DNA of 64,000 nucleotides from Acidobacteriota bacterium (GCA_016715865.1 JADJXM010000005.1:328230-392229); one strand, 5' to 3'. Numbered from the stretch's first letter, positions 54,128-63,600 are shown. Numbers and translations: made by a program. Notes: generated by a model from the letters alone, not told the origin.

Positions 54128-56455
54128 CTAAGGAAGGTCAATCATTACGGACTTGATCTTCCCAGTAAACGCGAATGGACACGCGTACTTTGGACTCACG
54201 GGAGAAACCAGATCGCTGCCGATGTCCAGCGTGTCGCTGCTTGCGGCCATTGTCAGCTTCAACTCGCCGACCATTTTGCCGTTCACGAACAGGCGCGCCA
54301 TCATCGGAAACGACCGTCGAAACCCGCCCGGGCCGCCTTGACCGCTTTCGGCGGGCGTGAGTTCCACGACGATCTTCGCCTTACCCGAAGTCAGCGGCTC
54401 CGAAGACACAAGGCTGCCGCTCAAATGTCCATAGGCGTTAGTCTCGTACGTCACGCGGCCATCTTTGATGTAGAGTGTGTAACCGCCCTGCCGGCTACCC
54501 TGCGCCACAATTACTCCTTCCGCGCCGGAGCCAGAAATGATGACTTCAGCGGTAATCCTGTGCGCGCGGCCTGCCAGTCGCGGCGCTGCTGCGGGCGGTA
54601 TGAGACGGTCGCTTTCGTGATAGACGAAGTGTTTTCGGCCAGCAGTTACGGACGGCTGCTGAGCGAAGCCTGGTTCCAGCGGGTACACGTTGTTGCGGCG
54701 GGCCTCGGCGTCAAACAGAAGCTTCAGTTCTTCAAGCTTTTGCGGGTTCTGCCGGGACAGATCGTGGGCCTGGCTGTAGTCCTGATCCAAATTGTAAAGT
54801 ACCCACGAACGCTGCTCGGGCGGAACGGGAGGCGCACCGGGGCCTTCATTCCACGGCGAGCGATTGGGTGAACCGGCCCACCAACCGTCTTTGTATATGC
54901 CGCGGCTGCCGAATATCTCGAAATATTGGACGCGGTGGCGACTGGCTTCCTCCGGCTGATCGAAGGTGTAGACGAAACTCGTGCCTTCGAGCGGCGTCTG
55001 CTGCACACCGTTGACGACACTCGGAGCCTGGATTCCGGCAAGCTCGAAAACCGTCGGCGCGATGTCAACGACGAGAAGGAACTGAGAGTGCAATCCCCCG
55101 GCGCTGCGGATGTGGCCGGGCCAGGAGACCACCATCGGAGCACGAGTCCCGCCCAGGTGGGAAGCGTCCTGCTTCGCCCCCTGGAAGGGCGCGTTCGTCG
55201 CCCACACCCAGGCCGCGGCGGGCGCGTTGTCGAAAATCTCGCTGCCCAGGGCGTCGTACTGTCTCCATCGCTCCTCCAGGCTCTGCGGCCTGGCTTCCGC
55301 AGTCAGCGCATCACGGCCATCTACCCCGCCTTCAGCAGTAGGCCCGTTATCACCCGCGATAAAGATGACGAGAGTGTCTTCGACGTGACCGGCAGCGCGG
55401 ATGGCCTCCAGCAGCCGACCGATTTCATAATCCGTGTGCGCGACGAAGCCCGCGTAAACCTCCATCTGACGGGCCAGGAGCTTTTTCTGTGCGGCGCTGA
55501 GCGAATCCCAGGTGGCAAGTTCTTTCGGGCGCGGTGTCGGTTCGGCATTGCCAGGGATCACGCCGAGTTCCTTCTGGCGCTTGAATATCTCCTCGCGTAG
55601 TTTGTCCCAACCCTGATCGAACTTGCCTTTGAACTTGTCCGCCCATTGCTTCGGCGCGTGATAGGGCGAGTGTGTCGCTCCCGCAGCGAAGTACAGGAAG
55701 AACGGTTTCGCAGGCGTGATCGCATCGTGCCGCCGCACCCAGCCAATCGCATCATTCACCAGGTCGGTGGTGAGATGATAGCCCTCTTTGGGGCTGGTGG
55801 GCGGCTCCACGGCGTCCCGGTTGCGGTACAGGTTCGGCTCCCATTGACTCGTTCCGGGGCCGATGAAACCGTAGAAATACTCGAACCCCAATCCTGTCGG
55901 CCAGCGGTCGAATGGGCCAGCAGGAGTGGCCTCCCACACGGGCGTGTTATGCCATTTACCGAATGCCGCAGTGCTGTACCCATTCAATTTCAGGACTTCG
56001 GCGATACTGGCCGAACTCTTCGGCCAGATCGAGTTGTAACCGGGATAGCCTGCCGCCAATTCGGAGATCCTGCCGAATCCGACCTGGTGACTGTTACGAC
56101 CGGAAAGCAGAGACGCCCTCGTGGGGGAGCACATCGGATTCACGTGGAAGCGGTTGTAGCGCAGCCCACCGGCAGCGAGCCGATCCAGCGCCGGCGTAGG
56201 CGTAGCTCCGCCAAAGGTCGCCGTATCGGCAAAGCTGGTGTCGTCAAGCAGGATAAGCACGATGTTCGGAGCGCCCTTTGGGGCAGTTGCGGGCTTGGGC
56301 CAGTCGGGAGTCGAGTTGGCAGGGTTGATGTCAATCTTTCCCTGAAACAGCGGATCAGGTTTGGGGAGCACCTGCGCCTCTGCAACTGCCACCGTCAATA
56401 AAGCCAATACGCAGACGAAAAGGTATTGGAAACTCCTTTGCATGGTGTTCTCCAT
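54128..56455 (-). CDS. Arylsulfatase (formylglycine-dependent)
   Basis: 775-residue secreted sulfatase. A signal peptide ends near VAVAEAQ. The S1-type core has NIVLILLDDTSFADT (metal Asp pair), the maturation motif MCSPTRASLLSGR (Cys109 becomes formylglycine), AAFGKWHNTPVWE, and IAGDNGPTAEGGVDGRD. The C-terminal ~170 residues form a beta domain as in large arylsulfatases. It would remove sulfate esters from glycans or aromatics. Its start overlaps the stop of the sigma-factor gene (TGATG), so the sigma factor is translated just before it. No sulfatase-maturing enzyme is visible in the window. Confidence 0.9.
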   Translation of the reverse strand: MENTMQRSFQYLFVCVLALLTVAVAEAQVLPKPDPLFQGKIDINPANSTPDWPKPATAPKGAPNIVLILLDDTSFADTATFGGATPTPALDRLAAGGLRYNRFHVNPMCSPTRASLLSGRNSHQVGFGRISELAAGYPGYNSIWPKSSASIAEVLKLNGYSTAAFGKWHNTPVWEATPAGPFDRWPTGLGFEYFYGFIGPGTSQWEPNLYRNRDAVEPPTSPKEGYHLTTDLVNDAIGWVRRHDAITPAKPFFLYFAAGATHSPYHAPKQWADKFKGKFDQGWDKLREEIFKRQKELGVIPGNAEPTPRPKELATWDSLSAAQKKLLARQMEVYAGFVAHTDYEIGRLLEAIRAAGHVEDTLVIFIAGDNGPTAEGGVDGRDALTAEARPQSLEERWRQYDALGSEIFDNAPAAAWVWATNAPFQGAKQDASHLGGTRAPMVVSWPGHIRSAGGLHSQFLLVVDIAPTVFELAGIQAPSVVNGVQQTPLEGTSFVYTFDQPEEASRHRVQYFEIFGSRGIYKDGWWAGSPNRSPWNEGPGAPPVPPEQRSWVLYNLDQDYSQAHDLSRQNPQKLEELKLLFDAEARRNNVYPLEPGFAQQPSVTAGRKHFVYHESDRLIPPAAAPRLAGRAHRITAEVIISGSGAEGVIVAQGSRQGGYTLYIKDGRVTYETNAYGHLSGSLVSSEPLTSGKAKIVVELTPAESGQGGPGGFRRSFPMMARLFVNGKMVGELKLTMAASSDTLDIGSDLVSPVSPKYACPFAFTGKIKSVMIDLP

Positions 56456-57375
56456 CAGGCCTCAAAGGCCGACTGAAAGTTGGTGCGCTCGATGAGCGAG
56501 CGCAGCGAGGCGACAAAATCGGGTGAATTGTGGAATGGGTGATTCCGGTGGATCTCGGCGTAGGCGTCGTAGAATGCATCGAGTTGCTCAGACCGTTTTT
56601 CCGTCACTTCGCGCACCTGAACCATGCGCTCGCGAACGAACAGTAGATTCTGCGGATCGAGGTAGCCCAACTGGATGAAGCCCTGCATCTTCTTGGCGCA
56701 GCGGCAAGGATTGGAGGCCTTCACCAGACCGCACTTGCCCTGCATGAAGTTGTACAGGTCGCGCCGCGCGCGGGCGAGCTTCTGACGGAAGCTGTCGCGT
56801 GAAATATCGAGCAGCTCGGCTCCCACACGGTCTGTTACGCCGAAGATTTCACCGAGCACGTAGACGAGCCGCTGCTCGCGCGTCAAGCAGAGCAGCATAG
56901 CGGATGTGCAGCCGATTTTCGCCTCCTCGATCAGCAACTGGGCATCGGGTCTCTGTGAATCGGGGGCGGCCAGATCGGCCTCCGGCGTGCTGTCCAACTC
57001 GCGACCGTAATCCTCGAAGGTCATCTCCTTGGCCTCGGCGCGGGCGCGCTTCATATTCAGCAGGTGGTTGATGACCAGCCGGTACAGCCACGTTCGGAAT
57101 TGGCTTTCGCCCCGGAAGGTTGACAGCTTGGTCAGGAGCTTAATGAGAACCTCCTGTGTCGCGTCCTCGGCATCCTGCGGCAGGCATACCATCCGCAGGG
57201 CGATGTTGTAGATCCAGCGCTGATGCCGGGCGATGAGCAACTCAAGCGCCTCTTTGCTGCCCGATTGCACGCACCGGACGAGATACTGATCCTCGGCGTC
57301 GGTGAGCGCCTCTTCGGCGAGCGGATTCGGATATGTCATTTCTTCTGTAATCATCGCTTCTGTAGTATTAGACAC
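56455..57375 (-). CDS. ECF sigma factor with C-terminal extension
   Basis: 306-residue sigma factor. Region 2: ARHQRWIYNIALRMVCLPQDAEDATQEV and FRTWLYRLVINHLL (landmarks around residues 48-112). Region 4: CLTREQRLVYVLGEIFGVTD and LLDISRDSFRQKLARARRDL. About 100 extra residues follow, beginning with a cysteine cluster (GKCGLVKASNPCRCAKK) that could bind zinc or a redox ligand, then a helical tail. No anti-sigma factor is adjacent; instead the gene overlaps the sulfatase gene, which it may control directly. Similar extended ECF factors accompany single effector genes in soil bacteria. Confidence 0.85.
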   Translation of the reverse strand: MSNTTEAMITEEMTYPNPLAEEALTDAEDQYLVRCVQSGSKEALELLIARHQRWIYNIALRMVCLPQDAEDATQEVLIKLLTKLSTFRGESQFRTWLYRLVINHLLNMKRARAEAKEMTFEDYGRELDSTPEADLAAPDSQRPDAQLLIEEAKIGCTSAMLLCLTREQRLVYVLGEIFGVTDRVGAELLDISRDSFRQKLARARRDLYNFMQGKCGLVKASNPCRCAKKMQGFIQLGYLDPQNLLFVRERMVQVREVTEKRSEQLDAFYDAYAEIHRNHPFHNSPDFVASLRSLIERTNFQSAFEA

Positions 57376-57694
57376 CCGCGCGACGACACTGTGACAGCGG
57401 CACGCACATTTTTTTTGGATTGTTTATCGAGTTATCACGAATACGCGCTATTGAAGATGTCGAAAACGCCGCCCATCGAAGTGCATTTCCTGAAATCCAA
57501 CAATCCGCCGACAGGCTTGGGAGAACCCGCGTTGCCGCCCATCCGCCGGAGGATCAAAGCACTTTCGAGCAACAATGGCCGAAGGTGCTTGCCAATTTTT
57601 TTTCTTGCGGAGACCCTGCGCATGGCAAAGGCGCTGGAAGTATTGTCCGAAGGCCGGCAAAACTGACCTCTTCGCTCATCTGGAGTACATCGTT
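57376..57694. other. Divergent intergenic region, nothing assignable
   Basis: Leader of the sigma-factor gene on one side and of the broken MoxR gene on the other. An open frame here (about 57500-57666) ends with ETLRMAKALEVLSEGRQN and may be debris of a MoxR-linked gene, but no family is recognised. Confidence 0.35.
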
Positions 57695-58110
57695 ATGACC
57701 GATCAAACCAATATCAGCGAACCGCTCGGCAAGCTGCAGGCAATTGAATCCCAGCTTTAACCTGCTGCGATTGATGAACGAAGGCGAGTTTGAGAATGGA
57801 AGGCAGACGATGCAAGTTCCGCTGATCTCGCTGTTCGGCGCGTCGAATGAGTTGCCACAGGACGCGGAGCTTGAAGCCTTGTTTGATCGCTTCCTGCTGC
57901 GGTTGACGGTGGATTACGTAAGCGAAGGCGGGTTCACGAAGCCCCAGCATTTACTCGCCAATCATCAGGCAGTTGCTCCGCCGCAAACGATCAGCCAGTC
58001 CGAACTCGCCGCGTTGCAGCAGTCGGCTGCGACGGTTCAACTTCCGTCATCGGTCAAGGACGCGATTGCGCAGCTTCGCCGGGACCTCATCGGCCGCCAC
58101 CATCGGCGCC
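57695..58110 (+). pseudogene. MoxR/RavA-type AAA ATPase remnant with internal deletion
   Basis: The first 21 codons from ATG 57695 (GGAG upstream) read as a MoxR N-terminus (EPLGKLQAIESQL) and hit TAA at 57758. A shifted frame then resumes with LLRLMNEGEFENGRQTMQVP and LISLFGASNELPQDAELEAL, FDRFLLRLTVDYV, and SELAALQQSAATVQLPSSV, which are the sensor-1 and C-terminal lid of the same family. The Walker A and B region in between (roughly 100 codons) is gone. It ends at the junction with a methyltransferase fragment near 58100. Confidence 0.65.
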
Positions 58111-58563
58111 AGCGAGCAGGCATTGAAGTCGCTTGATCCACTTCTCAGATTATATGAGGGCTGTGCCTCTCGCACCTTTGGCCAAATGGAAGATGCAACA
58201 CTCATCAAGTTCCGCGCTGACAAGCCTAAAATCTCATATCTGTTTTACCCGGACTTTGACAACGATCCGCATCCGGCGTTGAGCGCCAGCATGCAAGCGG
58301 ATTTGCGAGGGCTGCGAGTTGATTACCGCGATTACAGCAATTCTACTAACCCGCCGGTTTTGCATCGCAAGGAGGCGTTCGTCACTCCAGACTATTTGCT
58401 TTATCAAAATCTTGCGCGCTTGACACAGCATGAGGAAAAATGGGGATTGCTTAGTGAAACAAACACGATCGGCACTAGGGACGGCTGGTATAGACGCTTG
58501 GCTGAGCAGGGTGCAAAGTTGCAGGGGCATCGTCTTATCCGTGCGGAAAAACGCGGGAATTAA
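58105..58563 (+). pseudogene. C-terminal part of a phosphorothioation-associated methyltransferase
   Basis: About 150 codons match the conserved C-terminal domain of the 'DNA phosphorothioation-associated putative methyltransferase' family (Dnd-linked): LKSLDPLLRLYEGCA, TLIKFRADKPKISYL, YPDFDNDPHPALSASM, PPVLHRKEAFVTPDY, LARLTQHEEKWGL and TIGTRDGW. The stop at 58563 looks natural. The catalytic SAM-binding part (over 300 codons) is absent, replaced upstream by MoxR debris. This indicates a deleted defence-related segment. Assignment rests on recall of the family pattern. Confidence 0.6.
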
Positions 58564-58629
58564 TTCAGCAAAATAGCAGACGAAATACAGCCACCCTACG
58601 ACCAGATCGAAGAACACAATTCGCGGTAA

Positions 58630-58818
58630 GGGGAGCGCATTCTGACACTCCGTTGGCCAACCTTTGACACGGTGCGAGCCAAGTTCGCCCTCCCCGATAA
58701 AGTGTCACCGAAGTTCAGGAACACGCTTGGACATCTCAATGGAGCAGCATCTCAAGTGACAGATTTCAATCCCAATGTGTCCGCAAATGTGTCCGCAAAG
58801 CAAAACGGGTATCGTTAA
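58630..58818 (+). other. 62-codon open remnant ending beside the tRNA fragment
   Basis: An open frame without a start codon, flanked by stops at 58627 and 58816. It includes LTLRWPTFDTVRAKFALPDK and ends with NVSANVSAKQNGYR. The two NVSA repeats are translations of the 12-bp direct repeats. Position directly before a tRNA 3' end is where an integrase gene usually terminates, so this could be its tail, but no integrase motif is visible. Confidence 0.25.
58774..58797 (+). repeat. Tandem pair of AATGTGTCCGCA
   Basis: Two contiguous exact copies of the 12-mer AATGTGTCCGCA (58774-58785 and 58786-58797). A second pair lies at 59013-59037, so the tRNA-Pro fragment sits between two pairs in the same orientation. 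Confidence 0.7.
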
Positions 58819-58845
58819 GATGCCCGTAAAGTGCTGATTCTAAAA

Positions 58846-58902
58846 GTCGGGACGGCGAGATTCGAACTCACGGCCTCTTGCACCCCAAGCAAGCTCTACC
58901 GC
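58846..58902 (-). tRNA. tRNA-Pro(GGG) 3' fragment (attachment-site scar)
   Basis: On the minus strand the sequence GGTAGAGC is followed by an anticodon arm CTTGC-TTGGGGT-GCAAG (anticodon GGG), a variable loop, a T-arm GTGAG-TTCGAAT-CTCGC and acceptor 3' strand CGTCCCG plus discriminator A. The 5' acceptor strand (expected CGGGACG) and the first half of the D-arm are absent; sequence upstream is unrelated. Thus it is a 3' half, not a working gene. Such pieces mark integration sites of elements that recombine into tRNA 3' ends. No CCA is encoded. Confidence 0.75.
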
Positions 58903-59181
58903 TTTTTCCGACTTTTTCGGGCTGTTTCTGATTGTTTCCGGTATTGAAAAATAAAGACTTATGGGATTATTGCCGACCCTGATTGTTTCTGTATAGCCCT
59001 CTTATCCTCGTCAATGTGTCCGCACAATGTGTCCGCAACCCAACACCATACGCATCATTAGGCTTTCAGCTTATCAAACGAATCCTGCAAAGAAAAGATT
59101 GTATGAAAACTTCGCTTCCGGTTTATCCGGCTTCGGTGTATTGATTGATTTGGAGGTTGATGAAAATCGAGGTGTAAAAAA
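58903..59181. other. Leader of the right-end operon, with small repeats
   Basis: AT-richer non-coding sequence between the tRNA fragment and the sigma-like gene. It holds two exact 11-base copies of CTGATTGTTTC (58928-58938 and 58979-58989) and the second pair of AATGTGTCCGCA. No clear promoter was identified. Confidence 0.45.
59013..59037 (+). repeat. Second pair of AATGTGTCCGCA
   Basis: Exact copies at 59013-59024 and 59026-59037, one base apart. Same orientation as the pair at 58774-58797, about 240 bases away. Possible recombinase-binding or duplicated att-flank sequence. Confidence 0.7.
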
Positions 59182-59967
59182 GTGAAAACAATAAAGATTG
59201 ATCCGTTGACCCGAACCAATTTGGGTGGAAAGCCTTATCAACGCACCCCGCAGGTCGAGTCCCAGATTGTCGAAGCTCTGGCGCTTGACGAATCCGAACT
59301 TGCTGAAAGGCTCGACATCCGCGATTTCAAAACTGAAGGGTACTTTCAAGAGGAATGCCTGGTTTACATGATTCGCCGGTATCAGAGAGAAGAGCGCAAA
59401 GATCTGGTCAACAAATTGACGGAAAGGTTGATTCAAAGATGTGCGAAACGTATCAACGACCGGGTGAGTTTTTCTCTGGACCCGGTTTACGTTGATGATT
59501 GCTATGGTGAGGTGATTGCGGTGGGGTTTGGGCAGATTCTAGATCTCGATTCGGATCGCGGGGACTTTGCTCAGGTCAGATTCTGGCTCTGGCTCGACCG
59601 TGTCATTTCGAACGTTATGCAGCGCTACTGGAAACGACAGCGAAAAGATTGGGTCACGGATTCGATTGACTGCGATGAGGAGGAAGACGAAGGGAGGGGT
59701 CTGGCGCTACATCAGAAGCTGGAAGCGGTCGCGGACAAATCAGCGCCGCCTGACTGGCATTTTGTGACAGCGGAAGCGCTCCGGCTACTGAATCCGAACG
59801 AGCGGCAAGCATTCCTGCTGCGGCATTACGCCGAGTGGGAGATTGAGAATCAAAATCCTGAAGTCATGACCATCAGCAGATATTTCGACAGGTCACCCCG
59901 CACAATTCGATATTGGCTGACAAGCGCAGAGAAAAAACTGCAAGACTGGAAAGGAGGTCAGCGATGA
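59182..59967 (+). CDS. Sigma-70-like protein of the right-end operon
   Basis: 261-residue cytoplasmic protein starting with GTG, GAGGT seven bases upstream. The middle (about 60-155) has sigma region-2-like helices (ECLVYMIRRYQREERKDLVN, VRFWLWLDRVISNVMQRYWK). The C-terminus (about 195-258) is a clear region 4 with HTH: LRLLNPNERQAFLLRHYAEW, MTISRYFDRSPRTIRYWLTS, AEKKLQDW. It differs from ordinary ECF factors by a longer N-terminus and an acidic linker (DCDEEEDEGRG). It could direct RNA polymerase to promoters of this system or act as a DNA-binding adaptor. The next start codon overlaps its stop (ATGA). Confidence 0.75.
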   Translation: MKTIKIDPLTRTNLGGKPYQRTPQVESQIVEALALDESELAERLDIRDFKTEGYFQEECLVYMIRRYQREERKDLVNKLTERLIQRCAKRINDRVSFSLDPVYVDDCYGEVIAVGFGQILDLDSDRGDFAQVRFWLWLDRVISNVMQRYWKRQRKDWVTDSIDCDEEEDEGRGLALHQKLEAVADKSAPPDWHFVTAEALRLLNPNERQAFLLRHYAEWEIENQNPEVMTISRYFDRSPRTIRYWLTSAEKKLQDWKGGQR

Positions 59968-60620
59968 AAAGCACAAAGGTGAATATCTTATTGGATGACG
60001 TTCTGGATTATTACCTGACCGCAACCGAAGAAACCGGCAAAGACGTTCTTGAGGAGGTCGTCAGGCTTTATCCTCAATACGAATTGGAACTGCGAGAACT
60101 TGCCGCCGATCAGAAGATTTTCGGTCGGATTTCACCCCGCGAGTACATGGCTGAAGAGGAGCAGTCGCTGACGATGCGGGCGGTGAGCGTAGTCCAGAAT
60201 CTGCTATACCAGCAGCGTCAGGAGAAAGCACCGGAGACAACAATCGAAGAAGCCTTCACCGGGTTGCGAGATGAAGTCGAAAAACGCTACGCATCCTCCG
60301 AAGAGTTCTATGAAAAGACCTGGTTAAGTGAAGGGATCATCTGGACACTTGATGACCGGCAAGTTCGCTTTACGTCTATTCCACAGAGGGTCATCGAAAA
60401 CATCGCCAATGCGCTGGGGAGATTTGTCTCTACCATTTCTGAATACTTGCAAGGTGGAATGCTGGTCGCGCCATCTCACTACAAGGCAGAACAGGCGCCG
60501 GAAGTTTCTGGATCATGCGACTTCTCTGATCTTGTCAGGATGGATCCAGACCTTAGTCAAGAGAGGAAAGAATTCTGGCTGTCCCAGTTGCCAAAGCATG
60601 AGGGGAATAAACAGGAGTGA
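59964..60620 (+). CDS. Unrecognised 218-residue protein between sigma-like and helicase genes
   Basis: No named family is recognised. The protein is acidic and mostly helical, without signal peptide or membrane segment. The N-terminus (VLDYYLTATEETGKDVLEEV, YPQYELELRELAADQ) resembles short helical proteins encoded beside sigma factors. A conserved-looking block follows around residues 135-175 (IIWTLDDRQVRFTSIPQRVI, ANALGRFVSTISEYLQGG). AAGGAGGT precedes the ATG; it overlaps the sigma-like gene by four bases and the peptidase-helicase gene by four bases (GTGA). It could be an anti-sigma-like partner and the substrate of the adjacent peptidase, which is inference from gene order only. Confidence 0.7.
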   Translation: MKSTKVNILLDDVLDYYLTATEETGKDVLEEVVRLYPQYELELRELAADQKIFGRISPREYMAEEEQSLTMRAVSVVQNLLYQQRQEKAPETTIEEAFTGLRDEVEKRYASSEEFYEKTWLSEGIIWTLDDRQVRFTSIPQRVIENIANALGRFVSTISEYLQGGMLVAPSHYKAEQAPEVSGSCDFSDLVRMDPDLSQERKEFWLSQLPKHEGNKQE

Positions 60621-63600
60621 GCGATTGGGAACGGGTGAGACAGTTGGCGAGAGAATTTCATGCCGAAGTATGTAATCACGGCGATGAGAAGTGCGCCCTC
60701 GGAGCATCAGCCGAAGTGTTGTTGTCAAAAGCCTTGCTGATGACCGGAATCAGAGTGAAGGGCTATCCCCCAAAGCACCCGCAGTTGCGCGGCGCGCTTG
60801 CCAGGTTCGAGCGCAACACGATTCTATTCGATAACAGCGTTGAGAGGTGGTTGACGCTATATCACCAAGCACACGAGTTCGCACACATTCGGCTTGGACA
60901 CGGAGAGAAAGACTGTTCGTCCACGGATATTGATTGCGAAGCAGCGGAAGATATGCTGCCGCTGGGCGTGCATCGGGTTGAAGGGTATAGCCCGCACGAA
61001 CGGCTTGAATGCGAGGCCAATGTTTTCGCCCGCGAATTCCTGCTGCCTTGTGATGTCCTGCGGCGACGGTTTGTTGATGACGGTCTAAACGCACAGCAGA
61101 TTGCTAACGAGATTGGCGTTTCGATCGAGATGGTCATTCATCAGCTTGCCCGCGCCTTGCTTACGCCATCGGGCAACCCTGAAAACAGGAAGACAGCATC
61201 TGGTTCCCTGACGCTGGATGAAAGCCAGCGGAATGCCGCCGAGGCAACCGAGGGGCCGCTACTGATTGATGCCGGGCCAGGAACGGGCAAGACGCGCACG
61301 CTTGTTGGGCGCGTCCTTTACCTGCTCAAAAACAACGTCTCTCCTGAAAGTATTCTGGTCCTGACTTTTTCCAACAAAGCTGCCGAAGAATTACGTGACC
61401 GTGTCGGGCTGGTGACTCTGAAGGCCGCACAGTTGATCAGAGTTGAGACGTTCCACTCTTTCGGTCTGGAGTTGCTCAGAAAGTACGGCGCCAAGATCGG
61501 CCTCCCCGGAGATCCTGCCATTCTTGACCCGGTAGATGCGTTGTTCCTGCTCGAAAAGCATCTGCCTCAGCTTAACCTCGATCATTACCAGAACCTGTAT
61601 GAGCCGACACTGTACCTAAACGATATCCTCAAGGCTATTTCGCGGGCGAAGGACGAAAACATCAGCCCAGAACACTATCGTAAATTGGCAGAGGGGATGC
61701 TGGCGGTTGCTACATCTCCTGATCAGACAACAGCGGCTGAGAAAGCACTCGAAGTGGCGCACTGCTACGGCATTTATCAAGAGCATCTACGAAGCGCCGG
61801 GCTGCTCGACTTCGGCGATTTGATCTGCCGTTCAATCGAATTGCTGCAGAAACATACGGCAGTCAGAGAAGAAGTGCGCCGAAATTACCGGCATGTGCTG
61901 GTTGATGAGTACCAGGATGTCAATCGTGCGAGCGGACTGTTGCTCAGAGAGGTCGCGGGCGATGGCCGAGGATTGTGGGCCGTTGGCGATCTTCGGCAGT
62001 CAATACACCGCTGGCGCGGGGCAACCACCGCGAATATGCGAAAGTTTGCTGACGATTTTCCTGCCGCCGGAGAACAGATGTCGCTTGAGAGCAACTATCG
62101 CTCGCAGCCTCCTGTCGTTGAGGCCTTTTCTGAGCTTGTTCCGCACATGAGCGCCGCGCAAGGGATGAGTTTTACCCAGTGGCAGCAACGTCGGACTGAT
62201 GAAGGTGGATTAGTGAAATATGAAATCGCCAGCGATATGCGAGCGGAGGCATATGGGATCGCGCGCGAAATTGAACAAAACTATCAGGCGGGCATTTCTC
62301 ATCAAGAGCAGGCAGTGATCTGCCGCTCACACACGTCGTTGGCGCGAATCGCCGGGCTTCTTGAGCGTGAAGGTATACCCGTGTTTTACCTCGGCGACTT
62401 ATTTGAGCGACCGGAAGTGCGGGACATGCTCTCGCTGTTGTCATTCGCCTGTCAGCCGGATGGGCGCGGGCTGGTGCGCATAGCACGTTTTCGGGAATAC
62501 AACATTCCACTGGCTGATGTTTTGTTACTGCTGAAGCTGGCGAGGGAAAAGAGCAAGCCATTTCCCACAGTGCTCCGTCTGGCGGAAACAGAAGAAGGGA
62601 TTTCGCCGGATGGCAAGGAAAAGATGGCGCTGCTGGCAAGACAGCTTGATGGTTTATGTCACGGACGTTCAGCGTGGAAACTGCTGACACGATACCTATT
62701 CGTTACATCCAACTATCTACGTCTGATTTCTGATGGTGAGTCTGTCACAGGACAACAAATGCGCCTTGCGCTCTATCAATTACTGCAATTTGCCTACAGC
62801 CAACTCGGTCGAGCAGTCGAAGACGGCGTTGATCCCAAGCTGGATTTGCTGCGGTACATCAGGCGGCTGGAAGTCTACGGCGAAGAAAAACAGCTACGGC
62901 AAATCCCGGCATGGGCTGAGGGGGTTGATGCCGTGAGAGTGATGACCATTCACGCGAGTAAAGGACTCGAATTCAGAGCAGTCTTTCTGCCCGTCCTTGC
63001 GAAGACTTACCACCCGGCGAAAAAAGGGATTCAGCACTGCCCTCCACCGACAGGGATGCTAAATGACAGTGTCGATGACTGGCATCTGGAAGAAGAGGAA
63101 TGCCTCTTCTTCGTCGCTATGTCGCGAGCGCGGGATTATCTTTGCCTGTCTCGTGCATTGCGCTATGGCAAGGTCAACAGAAGCCCTTCAGAGCTTCTTT
63201 CGTTGATTGCGCGAAAGCTTCCGCGCGCTGTCGAGAGTCGCGCAAGCTGGACGATCAGCAACGCGACTGCTGAAGGTGGCAAAGAGAGGGCTGACGGTAA
63301 AGTGATTGGCGAAAAGCAGGCTTTTGACGTTCAAAAACTCGAAGTGTATTTGAAATGTCCGCGCAGGTATTATTACGAGTTTGATCTGCATCTCGCGGGG
63401 GCGCGTGATGACTCAGCATACGTTCAGTTTCATCGCTGTGTTTACGAAGTTCTTCGCCGAGCGCGGGGCGAACAGGAAACTGGCCTCATGAACGATGAGG
63501 AGATCGCCCGCACCCACTTGGCCGAGGTTTGGCAGATGCAGGGACCTGTCGGCCATCCCTATGAAATCATTTACCGCGATAATGCCTACGAGATGGTGAT

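Noticed and set aside
58774..59037. Possible short CRISPR array from the four AATGTGTCCGCA copies
   Set aside because: The copies are adjacent pairs rather than evenly spaced, the unit is only 12 bases, and there are no spacers or cas genes.
61270..63130. Housekeeping UvrD or PcrA gene
   Set aside because: The chain carries an N-terminal zinc peptidase and a C-terminal nuclease-like module, and lies in an unusual operon, which standard UvrD/PcrA proteins do not.
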